From the NCBI RefSeq assembly GCF_029407905.1, contig NC_073629.1, positions 50,762,801 through 50,826,800 of the forward strand: a stretch of 64,000 bases of DNA, in the 5' to 3' direction. The translations under genes were made by a program, and so were the position numbers. Origin of the DNA: Bubalus kerabau (taxonomy: Eukaryota; Chordata; Mammalia; Artiodactyla; Bovidae). Positions 32,930-43,569 of the stretch are shown here, one piece after another. The notes under the pieces are model-generated. The model made no database searches. It was not told the DNA's origin and worked only from the letters and a program-made list of their open reading frames with translations. How positions within the stretch are numbered: the stretch's first letter is position 1; every line of letters begins with the position of its first letter.

Positions 32930-33108
32930 TTAGATGTAAGTTACTGCACCTTTACTGTTTTTCTCTAGAGTTACATCTATGTATGATGTGGGAACGTAGC
33001 CTTCTTCACCATTCTGTCTCCGAGCTCTTGTCCATCCATCACCCTTGTCCTCCTCAATAATGTACAGAACTTCACCTTCTTTCATTGCCAGAGTGCCTTC
33101 ATTATGTC
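32930..33108 (-). CDS. FNBP1L: FNBP1L last coding exon, C-terminal half of the SH3 domain
   Basis: The acceptor on the - strand is CTCTCATTTAG. The exon starts GACATAATGAAG, completing Gly, then reads HNEGTLAMKEGEVLYIIEED, continues with KGDGWTRAR and GYVPTSYIDV, and ends KNSKGAVTYI with TAA at 32930-32932. The SH3 ligand-binding residues are visible: the Trp of GDGW and the Pro and Tyr of YVPTSY. This face binds proline-rich N-WASP. It covers about residues 550-609. Confidence 0.96.
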
Positions 33109-34436
33109 CTAAATGAGAGTTTTCATAGCACAATCATAATTTAAGCATAACAACAATTTTGAATAAAAGTTACAAATACAAAACAATGTGAAACCCTGCT
33201 AGATTTCAATATAATAGAACTATGAGCACACTGACTCTCGTTACCAATGCCTCCATGATGCTTTGTAGTTTGCCCAACACTTTCATATACTTATCTTGTT
33301 TGAACTGCACAATAACCCTGTGAGGCTGGCATTAACAGCAGCACCGTGAAAGATGAAATATCTGAGCTACAATAATATTGTATGATTTGACAGGGTACAC
33401 AAACTTTATTTCACTACTCTAACTCCTTCCTCAAATTTGAGTGGCAGTGCTATCTAGAAAATTCATGAAGTTTAGATCAAGAAAAGAGTAACAAGACAGT
33501 GAAAGGGCTGGAAGAAATAAGGGAAGAATATAACTGTAGAAGCAGAATGGTCATAATCATAAACCACAAATCTCCTTCAAAATCCCAATCCCTTAGCCAT
33601 TCCCAAGCTGCTTAACAGTAACAATTTTCACAAATGAATCTTTATTTAACATATGCTAAATTCTTCCCTTCCTCTCTACATTACAACAAGATCTTACTTA
33701 ACACAATTTTCTCAGAGTGAGGAATAACTGAAAATTACTCAATTTAAAAACCAAAACCATAGATGGGTAGGGAAGGACCTTAAAACGTATACCATTTTAA
33801 TACCAACTTCTTTGTGAAGGTGTTACTCTGCTCCTTGGTGAAATGAAGGAAACAATTTTTCAAAGTCCAAGAAAGAGAAGGGTAACTAAAAATATGCGAC
33901 AGGACCACACCTTCCTTCCCTCACAGTTTGTTCTCCAACTATCACAGGAGAAGGATGGCACATTCAGAAGCTACATTTTCTCCTTCCCACATTTGAAAAT
34001 ATGGCCAACAGACTCAGGATATGGTAGCGCAGTCAGCTACGCCATTTGCCTTATATCAGCCACTCAATGATAGCAACTTACAAGGAAGAGCATGAAGTGG
34101 TTTCTACCAGCCTTCCACTTTCTGGGTTGAGCTATATGCTCAAGCAGCTTCAGCTCTGAAGAGTACATTAGTAAGGTCTCTTTGGGAAATTCTGTTATCA
34201 GGCAAAGTTGATAATTAAACAATAATCTTTATTAGGATACTGGTAACATAGGCAATTTTCTTTCAATGTCATATATAGAAGGAACATCTCTGTATTTGTA
34301 ATGTAGTTAATATTCACACTAATGAGCCTGGATAATTTTCTAGTGGTTGTATTTAGCTATAAGGACAGGGACTCAGTACACATGTAGACTTTAAGGAACG
34401 AATTTTATCAAATACAATGTATTAAGAAAATCATAC
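33109..34436 (-). other. FNBP1L intron between the two SH3 exons
   Basis: About 1.3 kb. A reverse MIR-like piece lies at about 33277-33380 (AACTGCACAATAACCCTGTG, GAGGCTGG). The rest is unassigned. Confidence 0.55.
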
Positions 34437-34585
34437 CATCAAAAGGGTAGATAGCTTTGCAGTGTCCAATAGCAGGCAAGGGATCATCATCTTCAAACTC
34501 ATCATCAAACTCACTGTGGTGGCCATGCTGTTGGGGTGGCCCACGAACTTCTTGGTTTGCATCATCAGTGTAACTTCCCTCAGGA
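34437..34585 (-). CDS. FNBP1L: FNBP1L coding exon: acidic linker and start of the SH3 domain
   Basis: The acceptor is TTTTATAG and the donor is GATG|GTATGA. The first base completes Ser, then PEGSYTDDANQEVRGPPQQH, an acidic run (SEFDDEFEDDDPLPAIG), and CKAIYPFDG, which is the ALYDF-like first strand of SH3. It covers about residues 501-550. The acidic linker between HR1 and SH3 is typical of TOCA-1 and its relatives. Confidence 0.96.
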
Positions 34586-34821
34586 CTATAAAACAAAATT
34601 ATATCTCATCAAGTATCACAAAGATGGGAACTTTTTATATTATCTACAAACTGATCTCCACAAGATCAATTCAGAGAATCAAAAATCAACGACACAGTTC
34701 CCAATTAAGCCTTTATTTTCTTAAATGTTGAAATATGTGTGTGTGCATGGCTTCTAATTCAAAATGCTTCTTTGTTGGATTTATTGAAATTAAAAAAATT
34801 AAAGATAATAATGTTCTAGGC
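34586..34821 (-). other. FNBP1L intron, start
   Basis: AT-rich intron without a recognised feature. Confidence 0.4.
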
Positions 34822-34958
34822 ACTGGAGAAGGAAATGGCAACCCACTCCAGTGTTCTTGCCTGGAGAATCCCAGGGACGGGGCAGCCTGGTGGGCTGCAG
34901 TCTATGGGGTCACACAGAGTCGGACACGACTGAGGTGACTTAGTAGCGGCAGCAGCAA
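34822..34958 (+). mobile_element. BOV-A2 SINE monomer
   Basis: A single monomer (GGAGAAGGAAATGGCAACCC … GTCGGACACGACTGAGGTGA) with a worn CAG-type tail (GCGGCAGCAGCAAGC). It lies antisense to the host gene. Confidence 0.92.
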
Positions 34959-35360
34959 GCATATAACATGTACTTAGTAAATATGTCTCATTATCATGGG
35001 TCCAGAGATAAAATGGAAAAATGTCATCAACAGTTGGTTTTTATCGTCCCAGATTCAAGAGGGATGGAGGGATTCACCCACTGTTTTTGCAAGAAAACTA
35101 CAATTTCTTAGAGGACCCACCCAGACCCATGATCACTTCACAGGCTTCAGGTAGACTTCCTCTGCCCTGGTTCCAGAAGATCCATCTTAGCAGAGAACTT
35201 GCATGACCAGAGTGAATAGCCCACAGGTAGGCATGTAACTCAGTAAGATTTGACAGACTTTTGTTTGGGATTACTGAAAGAGAAACTCCCTTCCTTTATC
35301 ACTGGACCCAAACCTGGAGAAATATGAGCTTACAGATTTAGAAGATCACCATATAGAGAC
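34959..35360 (-). other. FNBP1L intron, unassigned possible old repeat
   Basis: Contains text such as CTGAAAGAGAAACTCCCTTC and ACCTGGAGAAATATGAGC that resembles an old mammalian repeat, but I could not name it. Confidence 0.35.
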
Positions 35361-36926
35361 TGTACAAAAAAGATCTTCATGACCCAGATAATCACGATGG
35401 TGTGATCACTCACCTAGAGCCAGACACCCTGGAATGTGAAGTCAAGTGGGCCTTAGAAAGCATCACTACGAACAAAGGTGGTGGAGGTGATGGAATTCCA
35501 GTTGAGCTATTTCAAATCCTGAAAGATGATGCTGTGAAAGTGCTGCACTCAATATGCCAGCACATTTGGAAAACTCAGCAGTGGCCACACGACTGGAAAA
35601 GGTCAGTTTTCATTCCAATCCCAAAGAAAGGCAATGCCAAAGAATGCTCAAACTACTGCACAATTGTGCTCATTTCACACACTAGTAAAGTAATGCTCAA
35701 AATTCTCCAAGCCAGGTTTCAGCAATACGTGAACCGTGAACTTCTGATGTACAAGCTGGATTTAGAAAAGGCAGAGGAACCAGAGATCAAATTGCCAACA
35801 CCCGCTGGATCATCGAAAAAGCAAGCGAGTTCCAGAAAAACACCTATTTCTGCTTTATTGACTATGCCAAAGCCTTTGACTGTGTGGATCACAATAAACT
35901 ATGGAAAGTTCTGAAAGAGATGGAAATTCCAGACCACCTGACCTGCCTCTTGAGAAATTTGTATGCAGGTCAGGAAGCAACAGTTAGAACTGGACATGCA
36001 ACAACAGATGGGTTCCAAATAGGAAAAAAATATGTCAAAGCTGTATATTGTCACCCTGCTTATTTAACTTATATGTAGAGTGAATCATGAGAAACGCTGG
36101 GCTGGAAGAAACACAAGCTGGAATCATGACTGCTGGGAGAAATATCAATAACGTCAAATATGCAGATGACACCACCCTTATGGCAGAAAGTGAAGAACTA
36201 AAGAGCCTCTTAATGAAAGTGAAAGAGGAGAGTGAAAAAGTTGGCTTAAAGCTCAACATTCAGAAAACAAAGATCATGGCATCTGGTCCCATCACTTCAT
36301 GGCAAATAGATGGAGAAACAGTGGAAACAGTGGCTGACTTTATTTTTTGTGCTCCAAAATTACTGCAGATGGTGACTGCAGCCATGAAATTAAAAGACAC
36401 TTACTCCTTGGAAGGAAAGTTATGACCAACCTAGACAGCATATTAAAAAGCAGAGACATTATTTTGTCAACAAAGGTTCACTAGTCTAGGCTATGGTTTT
36501 TCCAGTAGTCATGTACGGATGTGAAAGTTGGACTATAAAGAAAGCTGAGCACCAAGAATTGATGCTTCTGAAATATGGTGTTGGAGAAGACTCTTGAGAG
36601 CCCCTTGGACTTCAAGGAGATCCAACCAGTCCATCCTAAAGGAGATCAGTCCTGGGTGTTCATTGGAAGGACTGATGTTGAAGCTGAAATTCCAATACTT
36701 TGGCCACTTGATGCGAAGATTGACTCATTTGAAAAAACCCTGATGCTAGGAAAGATTGAAGGCAGGAGAAGGGGACAACAGAGGATGAGATGTTGGATGG
36801 CATCACTGACTCAATGGACATGGGTTTGGGTAAATTCTGGGAGTTGGTGATGGACAGGGAGGCCTGGCATGCTGCGGTTCATGGGTTGCAACGAGTGGGA
36901 CACAACTGAGTGACTGAACTGAACTG
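35361..36926 (+). mobile_element. BovB (RTE) LINE, 5' truncated, about 1.57 kb
   Basis: Starts at the linker before RT (KKDLHDPDNHDGVITHLEPD-like text). It keeps GIPVELFQILKDDAVKVLHS and, in the next frame, LLRNLYAGQEATVRTGH and the motif-C box KYADDTTLMAE. Breaks: a frame shift at about 35740 (after RELL), a shift at about 36028 (lost 'GVRQ' text), an in-frame stop at about 36076 (TAG for the Glu-rich AEY text) and shifts after 36340. It runs antisense to FNBP1L and forms an inverted repeat with the next BovB. Confidence 0.95.
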
Positions 36927-37372
36927 ATGTAGAGCCTTAAAATGAAGTTAACACAGTGGAAGGCAGAACTGTGAGGTAGAAATGGAAAACTGAATATATC
37001 ATCTGAGTTCCTTGATCAAGCTCTCCCTAAAGTCAGTCACTACAATCCCTTTTCTGTTTAAGTCAGTATGGGTAGAAGACTCATCCTGTCACTGAAAATC
37101 AAAAGACTCCTAGGAAAATTGATTTCCAATTAACCACATTAACAGGAAAGTTAGTAACTAAGAAAATCCAAAAGAGCAGGCAAGACAAAGACAATTTTTT
37201 GGTAAATTTTTACTTCAAAAGAGAAAAATGTTAATTTTGCCAAATAATCAGATGACTGAAGGAGATTTTAATAGTAGTAAAGTTTGCCTGATTAGATTTT
37301 GCAGTATTTTCAGTATGTCTGGAAACTACATTCTTAATAACACAAACCAGAGAGATTAGATTCTTTTAATCT
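36927..37372 (-). other. Spacer between two opposed BovB copies
   Basis: About 446 bases of unassigned AT-rich intron. It would form the loop of the inverted repeat. Confidence 0.6.
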
Positions 37373-37381
37373 CAGTTCAGT

Positions 37382-38362
37382 TCAGTCGCTCAGTTGTGTC
37401 CAACTCTTTGTGACCCCATGAATCACAGCACGCAAGGCCTCCCTGTCCATCACCAACTCCCAGAGTTCACTCAGACTCACATCCATCGAGTCAGTGATGC
37501 CATCCAGCCATCTCATCCTCTGTCGTCCCCTTCTCCTCCTGTCCCCAATCCCTCCCAGCATCAGGGTCTTTTCCAATGAGTCAACTCTTCGCATGAGGTG
37601 GCCAAAGTATTGGAGTTTCAGCTTTAGCATCAGTCCTTCCAATGAACACCCAGGACTGATCTCCTTTAGTATAGACTGGTTGGATCTCCTTGAGGTCCAA
37701 GGGACTCTCAAGAGTCTTCTCCAACACCACAGTTCAAAACCATCAATTCTTCGGGACTCAGCTTTCTTCACAGTCCAACTCTCACATCCATACATGACTG
37801 CTGGAAAAACCATAGCCTTGACTAGATGGACCTTTGTTGGCAAAGTAATGTCTCTGCTTTTGAATATGCTATCTAGGTTGGTCATAACTTTCCTTCCAAG
37901 GAGTAAGCGTCTTTTAATTTCATGGCTGCAATCACCATCTGTAGTGATTTTGGAGCCCCCAAAAATAAAGTCTGACACTGTTTCCACTGTTTCCCCATCT
38001 ATTTCCCATGAAGTGATGGGACCGGATGCCATGATCTTCGTTTTCTGAATGTTGAGCTTTAAGCCAAATTTTTCACTCTCTTCTTTCACTTTCATCAAGA
38101 GGCTCTTTAGTTCCTCTTCACTTTCTGCCATAAGGGTGGCATCATCTGCATATCTGAGGTTATTGAGATTTCTCCCGGCAATCTTGATTCCAGCTTGTAC
38201 TTCTTCCAGCCCAGCGTTTCTCATGATGTACTCTGCATATAAGTTAAATAAGCAGGGTGACAATATACAGCTTTGACATACTCCTTTTCCTATTTGGAAC
38301 CAGTCTGTTGTTCCATGTCCAGTTCTAACTGTTGATTCCTGACCTGCATATAGGTTTCTCAA
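37382..38362 (-). pseudogene. BovB reverse transcriptase, C-terminal 326 codons, open
   Basis: The longest open frame in the window. It runs from RT finger/palm text (MRNLYAGQESTVRTGHGTTD) through WFQIGKGVCQSCILSPCLF (consensus VRQG is changed to VCQS, so motif B is damaged) and the catalytic YADD to the family end LSD-stop. RT copies RNA into DNA for RTE-type LINEs. The frame belongs to a dead element, since the upstream part is shifted, and it is not a host gene. Its complement also has a long open frame (37494-38048), which is a shadow. Confidence 0.9.
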
Positions 38363-38565
38363 GAGGCAGGTCAGGTGGTCTGGTACTCCTATCTCTTGAA
38401 GAATTTTCTACAGTTTCTTGTGATCCACATAGTCAAAGGCTTTGGCATAGTCAATAAAGCAGAAATAGATGTTTTTCTGGAACTCTCTTGCTTTTTCCAT
38501 GATCCAGTGGATGTTGGCAATTTGATCTCTGGTTCCTCTGCCTTTTCTAAAACTTGCTTGAACAT

Positions 38566-39354
38566 CTAAAGAAGTTTGCGGTTCACGTATTGCTGAAGCC
38601 TGGCTTGGAGATTTCTGAGCATTACTTTACTAGCTTGTGAGACGAGTGCAATTGTGCAGTAGCTTGAGCATCCTTTGGCATTGCCTTTCTTTGGGATTGA
38701 AATGAAAACTGACCTTTTCCAGTCCTGTGGCCACTGCTGAGTTTTCCAAATTTGCTGGCATATTGAGTGCAGTACTTTCACAGCATCATCTTTCAGGATT
38801 TGAAATAGCTCAACTGGAATTCCATCACCTCCACCACCTTTGTTCGTAGTGATGCTTTCTAAGGCCCACTTGACTTCACATTCCAGGATGTCTGGCTCTA
38901 GGTGAGTGATCACACCATCGTGATTATCTGGGTCATGAAGATCTTTTTTGTACAGTTCTTCTGTGTATTCTTGCCACTTCTTCTTAACATCTTCTGCTTC
39001 TGTTAGGTCCATACCATTTCTGTCCTTTATCAAGCCCATCTTTGCATGAAATGTTCCCTTGGTATCTATGATTTTCTTGAAGAGATCTCTAGTCTTTCCC
39101 ATTCTGTTGTTTTCCTCTATTTCTTTGCACTGATCGCTGAGGAAGGCTTTCTTATCTCTTCTTGCTATTCTTTGGAACTCTGCATTCAGATGCTTGTTTC
39201 TTTCCTTTTCTCCTTTGCTTTTTGCTTCTCTTCTCTTCACAGCTATTTGTAAGGCCTCCTCAGACAGCCATTTTGCTTTTTTGCATTTCTTTTCCATGGG
39301 GATGGTCTTGATCCCTGTCCTGTACAGTGTCATGAACCTCTGTCCATAGTTCAT
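38566..39354 (-). pseudogene. BovB linker and front part of reverse transcriptase
   Basis: 262 open codons: the basic, Lys-rich linker (KWLSEEALQIAVKRREAKSK), LFKKIIDTKGTFHAKMGLIK, and RT entry text ending QQYVNRKLL-stop where the family has RELPDVQAGF. Frame shifts at both ends separate it from the endonuclease and from the catalytic palm. Confidence 0.88.
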
Positions 39355-39603
39355 CAGGCACTCTGTCTATCCGATCTAGTCCCTTAAATCTATTTCTCAC
39401 TTCCACTGTATAATCATAAGGGATTTGATTTAGGTCATACCTGAATGGTCTAGTGGTTTTCCCCACTTTCTTCAATTTAAGTCTGAATTTGGCAGTAAGG
39501 AGTTCATGATATGAGCCACAGTCAGCTCCTGGTCTTTTTTTGCTGACTGTATAGAGCTTCTCCATCTTTGGCTGCAACAAACATAATCAATCTGAATTCA
39601 GTG

Positions 39604-40086
39604 TCAACCATCTGGTGATGTCCATGTGTAGAGTCTTCTCTTGTGTTGTTGGAAGAGGGTATTTGCTATGACCAGTGTGTTCTCTTGGGAAAACTCTATT
39701 AGCCTTTGCCCTGCTTCATTCCGTACTCCTAGGCCAAATTTGCCTGTTACTCCAGGTGTTTCTTGACTTACTACTTTTGCATTCCAGTCCCCTATAATGG
39801 AAAGGACATCTTTTTTGGGTGTTAGTTCTAAAAGGTCTTGTACGTCTTCATAGAACCGTTCAACTTCAGCTTCTTCAGCATTACTTGTTGGGGCATAGGC
39901 TTGGATTACCGTGATGTTGAATGGTTTGCCTTGGAAACGAACAGAGATCATTCTGTCGTTTTTGAGATCGCATCCAAGCACTGCATTTCGGACTCTTTTG
40001 TTGACCATGATGGCTACTCCGTTTCTTCCAAGGGATTCCTGCCCACAGTAGTAGATATAATGGTCATCTGAGTTAAATTCACCCAT
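39604..40086 (-). pseudogene. BovB apurinic-type endonuclease domain
   Basis: 160 open codons carrying DDHYIYYCGQESLGRNGVAI, FNITVIQAYAPTSNAEEAEV, IGDWNAKV (the GDxN-type catalytic motif) and LFQQHKRRLYTWTSPDG. This family of endonuclease nicks the target DNA. The domain ends in a premature stop before the final SDH-type motif, which appears in another frame as DCGSYHELL (His kept, Asp changed to Tyr). Confidence 0.88.
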
Positions 40087-40494
40087 TCCAGTTCATTTTA
40101 GTTCGCTGATTCCTAGAATGTCGACGTTCACTCTTGCCGTCTCTTGTTTGACCACTTCCAATTTGCCTTGTTTCATGGCCCTGACATTCCAGGTTCCTAT
40201 GCAATATTGCTCTTTACAGCATCGGACCTTGCTTCTATCACCAGTCACATCCACAACTGGGTATTGTTTTTGCTTTGGCTCCATTCCTTCATTCTTTCTG
40301 GAGTTATTTCTCCACTGATCTCCAGTAGCATATTGGGTACCTACTGACCTGGGGAGTTCCCCTTTCAGTATCCCATCATTTAATAACAAAAACTCGTGTT
40401 GTACTATCTCTTAAGGAAATGTACTCTTTCAAAAAGTGATAAGGGAGAGGAAGAGGAATTAACATCCTGCTACCAGGTATCTTACTGTTAGGTG

Positions 40495-40620
40495 CTTTGT
40501 GTACATTATTTCCTTCATTACCAATAACCCTGAATGATAGGTATTTTCATCTTTATTTTATATTTTAGGAAACTGAGACTCAACACTAAAAATGAATTTG
40601 CTAAATGTGAAGGGGAGGGA
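40495..40620 (-). repeat. MIR SINE fragment
   Basis: Reverse MIR order: ATTTCCTTCATTACCAATAA, CCCTGAATGATAGG, then TTTTAGGAAACTGAGACTC. Confidence 0.65.
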
Positions 40621-40624
40621 TAAG

Positions 40625-40845
40625 TCAGGATCTTAGGATTAACACACACACAACACTACTATATATAAGATAGATAACCAACAAGGATCTACTGTATAGC
40701 ATAGGGAACTCTACTCAATATTCTGTGATAACCTATATGAGAAAAGAATTTGAAAATGAATATACGTATAACTGAATCACTTTATTGTACATCTGAAACT
40801 AATACCATAAATCAACTATAAGCCAGTAAAATATTTTTAAAAACT
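40625..40845 (+). mobile_element. L1 3' UTR fragment
   Basis: Ruminant L1 tail text: ACCAACAAGGATCTACTGTA, AGCATAGGGAACTCTACTC, TAACTGAATCACTTTATTGTA, CCATAAATCAACTATAAGCC. Confidence 0.88.
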
Positions 40846-41440
40846 CAATTTGCTCAAATTACAATGTAATTAGATATAAACCAATTATTGATACTAGATC
40901 TCTCAAATTCTTCTCTGAGTCCAAATTTGTTGGATTTTACTATAAAGTGGGGATGGGGTGGTGGAAATATTACTCAAAGGGAGAAAATGTCACAAATGAT
41001 CTGAAAACATGGAAACTTGGTAAAATGTCTTTTGGAAGCTCTGATCCAATCTAGCAATATGCACTTTTTTTATTTACAAAACTTTGAGTAATTTGACAGT
41101 TAAATTTTTCTTTGGTATAAGCTACCCAACTCCATCTAAACTTTCAGGTACTCTTCCTAGGTCTGAGGAGCCCATGCCTCCAGACTATAACTCCCAGAAT
41201 TTTCCAAGTTCCTACCTCTGTTTTTAGATGCATTACAAACTAGAAATGAGTCACAAAATGACAAATCATAATTCATCTGTAGCTAATGTAAAGAACAGAG
41301 AATTATTTAGATTCAAAGACTGAGTTATTAAAAGCCAAACTTCTCAGATTAGGAAAAAAGAGAATTGTCCAAAATTTAGGACAAAAGATAAAAGTCTGGG
41401 GGTGGGGGGAGAAAAAATACAAATAAAATGCAAAAATAAC
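40846..41440 (-). other. FNBP1L intron, no feature recognised
   Basis: About 0.6 kb of AT-rich intron leading to the 41441-41535 exon. Confidence 0.45.
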
Positions 41441-41535
41441 CTTTCTCGTCCCTGTGTTACAAGATGATTTATGTCGCTGCTATGTCTTCTGTCTCCTCTT
41501 CCACCTGTTTTGCCTTCAACTTCAGAGAGCCAAGC
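41441..41535 (-). CDS. FNBP1L: FNBP1L coding exon after HR1
   Basis: The acceptor is TTTCCCCCTAAG and the donor is GAAAG|GTTATT, a weak donor. It reads in phase 0 as AWLSEVEGKTGGRGDRRHSS, then DINHLVTQGRE plus two bases (AG) of a Ser codon. It covers about residues 470-501. The first residues close the HR1 coiled coil, and the Gly/Arg/Ser-rich part starts the flexible linker. At 95 nt its skipping would shift the frame. Confidence 0.95.
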
Positions 41536-41928
41536 CTTAGGGGGAAAAAACAAATAAAACTGAGCTCAATAAGTATATTTTAAAGTTCATAAGATATTCT
41601 ACACTGAAAATGTGATTTGAGCCTTTATTATTATCTAATTTTTAGACAAGGGAAATCTTTATTTCAATTTGGTCAGTGATCAGTGTTACAGCTGATTAAA
41701 AATAGTATAAACATTTAGTTTTACATGAAGTTTTAAATAAGAAAAAAACTTCAACGAGGGGCTAATTCTAAAGATGATACCTTATTTTTATATCATAATG
41801 ATGCCTTACTTTTAGATTATAAACCCTACAAGAAAATATTTGAGGATAATTCTAGCAAGAACCAATTTATCATAATGAAGTTTATAAAAATGAACTTATC
41901 TTTGAAAACTGCTAAACAACAAATCTAC

Positions 41929-42061
41929 CTCATTCTTGTGGATTTCCATTCGCAGGCGGTCAATATTATTCATGGTCTCTGCTAATTTAGGCTGCAAACT
42001 CCCTGGGTCCCCCATTTGTGGATTCTTCTCATATACATCTTTCATTTTGTTGAGCGCTTCT
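41929..42061 (-). CDS. FNBP1L: FNBP1L coding exon, second half of HR1 (REM-1) domain
   Basis: The acceptor is CATTTTCAG and the donor is AATGAG|GTAGAT. The first base completes Lys, then EALNKMKDVYEKNPQMGDPG, followed by the helix KLAETMNNIDRLRMEIHKNE. It covers about residues 425-469. HR1 is an antiparallel coiled coil that binds active CDC42 in TOCA proteins. The heptad-like spacing of Leu, Met and Ile is visible. Confidence 0.96.
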
Positions 42062-43459
42062 CTGAAAATGAAAAGGAAGCCACAAAATTAAACATTCACT
42101 TCACATGTTTCCAGGTAAAAGAGTTTCATTTGATTCTGGGGACTCACATACAGCCTAATCTTAAGAGTCCTAGTTCTTTAACTTTAATCAAACATTACCT
42201 GATTAAAGATAATCTGCACAAAGTTGATCATGTACATACTGAATATTAGTCATTTATAGAGGCAGTCTTTTAAAACATTTATAATTTTTTCAAAAAAGAT
42301 TTCATGTCTCATTTCTTGCTTCCTAAATGAGATTATATAGGTTTAATCAAGGGCTGGAAGAATATTCCCCAATATTCCAATATTCTTAAACTCATCATGT
42401 CCCAAATCAAAGTCACTACATTCCCCCATCCAGACACATTATTCCACCGGTGTTCCTTACCTTACTTCAGAGCACTGTCATCCTCCTAACTCATCTATAC
42501 CACCTCTCTCTAAGCTCACATCTCTCATCCTCTTCACTTCTCCAATCTTACCACTGTAAATTATGCCTCAATTAGCTCTTCTGGACTCTTAACATCTGAC
42601 ATTACTAACATCCCCTAATACTCTTTTCTTCCTTGATTTCCTGGAGGTAATATTTTCTTTTTCTTTCCTTTTACCTTTATCTCATTATTTCCTTCACTGG
42701 CTCCTCCTTTTTTTCTGTTCATCCTTAAGTGTATCTCATAAAATGACAGATTTCTTCTCATCTCATCCTACAGTCCTTCTTTTTAAGGAGGATCTCATTG
42801 CTTTGTTTTTTCCAGTTTCACTGAGACATAATTGACTACTTTAATATCACCTATCTTCAGATGATTCTCAAATATGAATTCTTCAATCACTCATGTTAGA
42901 GTTTAAGCTTCAATTTTATCTTCAGTGTAATAGCAGATATAAGTTACCACTGTAATAACCCTTTATTCATCATATATAAATTTCTATATTCACTAAAATA
43001 AAACTGAACTAAAAGAAACACTTTATGAAGTTGAAAAAAAATTAAAGCTATGAGTGAATGATCTGCAGTTGCAAGTAATCAAACACAGTTTTCCAACATT
43101 TCTGCTGCAAAGTAATTTCAGCCTCAGATTTCTATTGAGCTCCATTTACATACCAAAGCAAAACAAAAATTATCAAAGTATATACCCTTGATAATAAATC
43201 AAAACTATCGTTAAATTTTATGGAAGACATACACTATTAGCATCCAATAAGTAACCTGAACCTAAGAAACTCTCTAACATTTCAGTTTAAAAATATCAGA
43301 GCAATCACACAATTTTCCAAAATTTAGGAGTATGTTTTTCCCTGAAAAGGTATTTCAATTAGGATGTATAATTTTTAAGCCTTTTATACCCCACATTTAA
43401 ACGTATCATTCATATTAGACTCTGAAAGGAATAATAGAGAGGACTTAATGGGAAAATAC
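42062..43459 (-). other. FNBP1L intron inside HR1, no feature recognised
   Basis: About 1.4 kb, AT-rich. A short stretch at about 42810-42850 (AGTTTCACTGAGACATAATTG) looks like an old L1 tail. The rest is unassigned. Confidence 0.45.
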
Positions 43460-43569
43460 TTTTGATCTGATTCTTTCTGTAGTTCTCTGTTAAGTTCATC
43501 AATGCGCTGCTGCAGTTTTTTACGTCTCTGTTCTGGTGGCAGATGACTGAAATCTTCTAGTGCTGGGCC
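43460..43569 (-). CDS. FNBP1L: FNBP1L coding exon, first half of HR1 (REM-1) domain
   Basis: The acceptor is TCTCTTTTCAG and the donor is CAAAA|GTATTT, a weak donor. It reads in phase 0 as GPALEDFSHLPPEQRRKKLQ, then QRIDELNRELQKESDQ plus two bases (AA) of Lys. It covers about residues 389-425. Because both this exon and the 52379 exon meet at phase 0, the 159-nt and 15-nt exons between them can be included or skipped without changing frame. Confidence 0.96.

Larger units (their letters stand above)
37373..40385 (-). mobile_element. BovB (RTE) LINE, nearly full length, with AP-endonuclease and reverse transcriptase, inactive
   Basis: About 3.0 kb in the same direction as FNBP1L. Read 5' to 3' on the - strand: N-terminal and endonuclease part (CIGTWNVRAMKQGKLEVVK at about 40.2 kb; IGDWNAKV at about 39.78 kb), then the linker, then RT (GDGIPVELFQILKDDAVKVL; RYADDATLMAE with intact YADD at about 38.14 kb) and the C-terminal end (LWCWRRLLRVPWT … SWTQLSD). 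Breaks: TGA for the usual Trp near 40093, a stop near 39604, frame changes near 39580 and 39300, a stop at 38566 and a shift before 38362. The 3' end is the (CTGAA)n type. TTTAAT on both sides is a possible duplication. Confidence 0.95.

Noticed and set aside
37494..38048. 184-codon + strand open frame
   Set aside because: It is the complement of the BovB reverse transcriptase. Long antisense frames recur in every BovB copy here (for example 19744-20382, 24143-24589).
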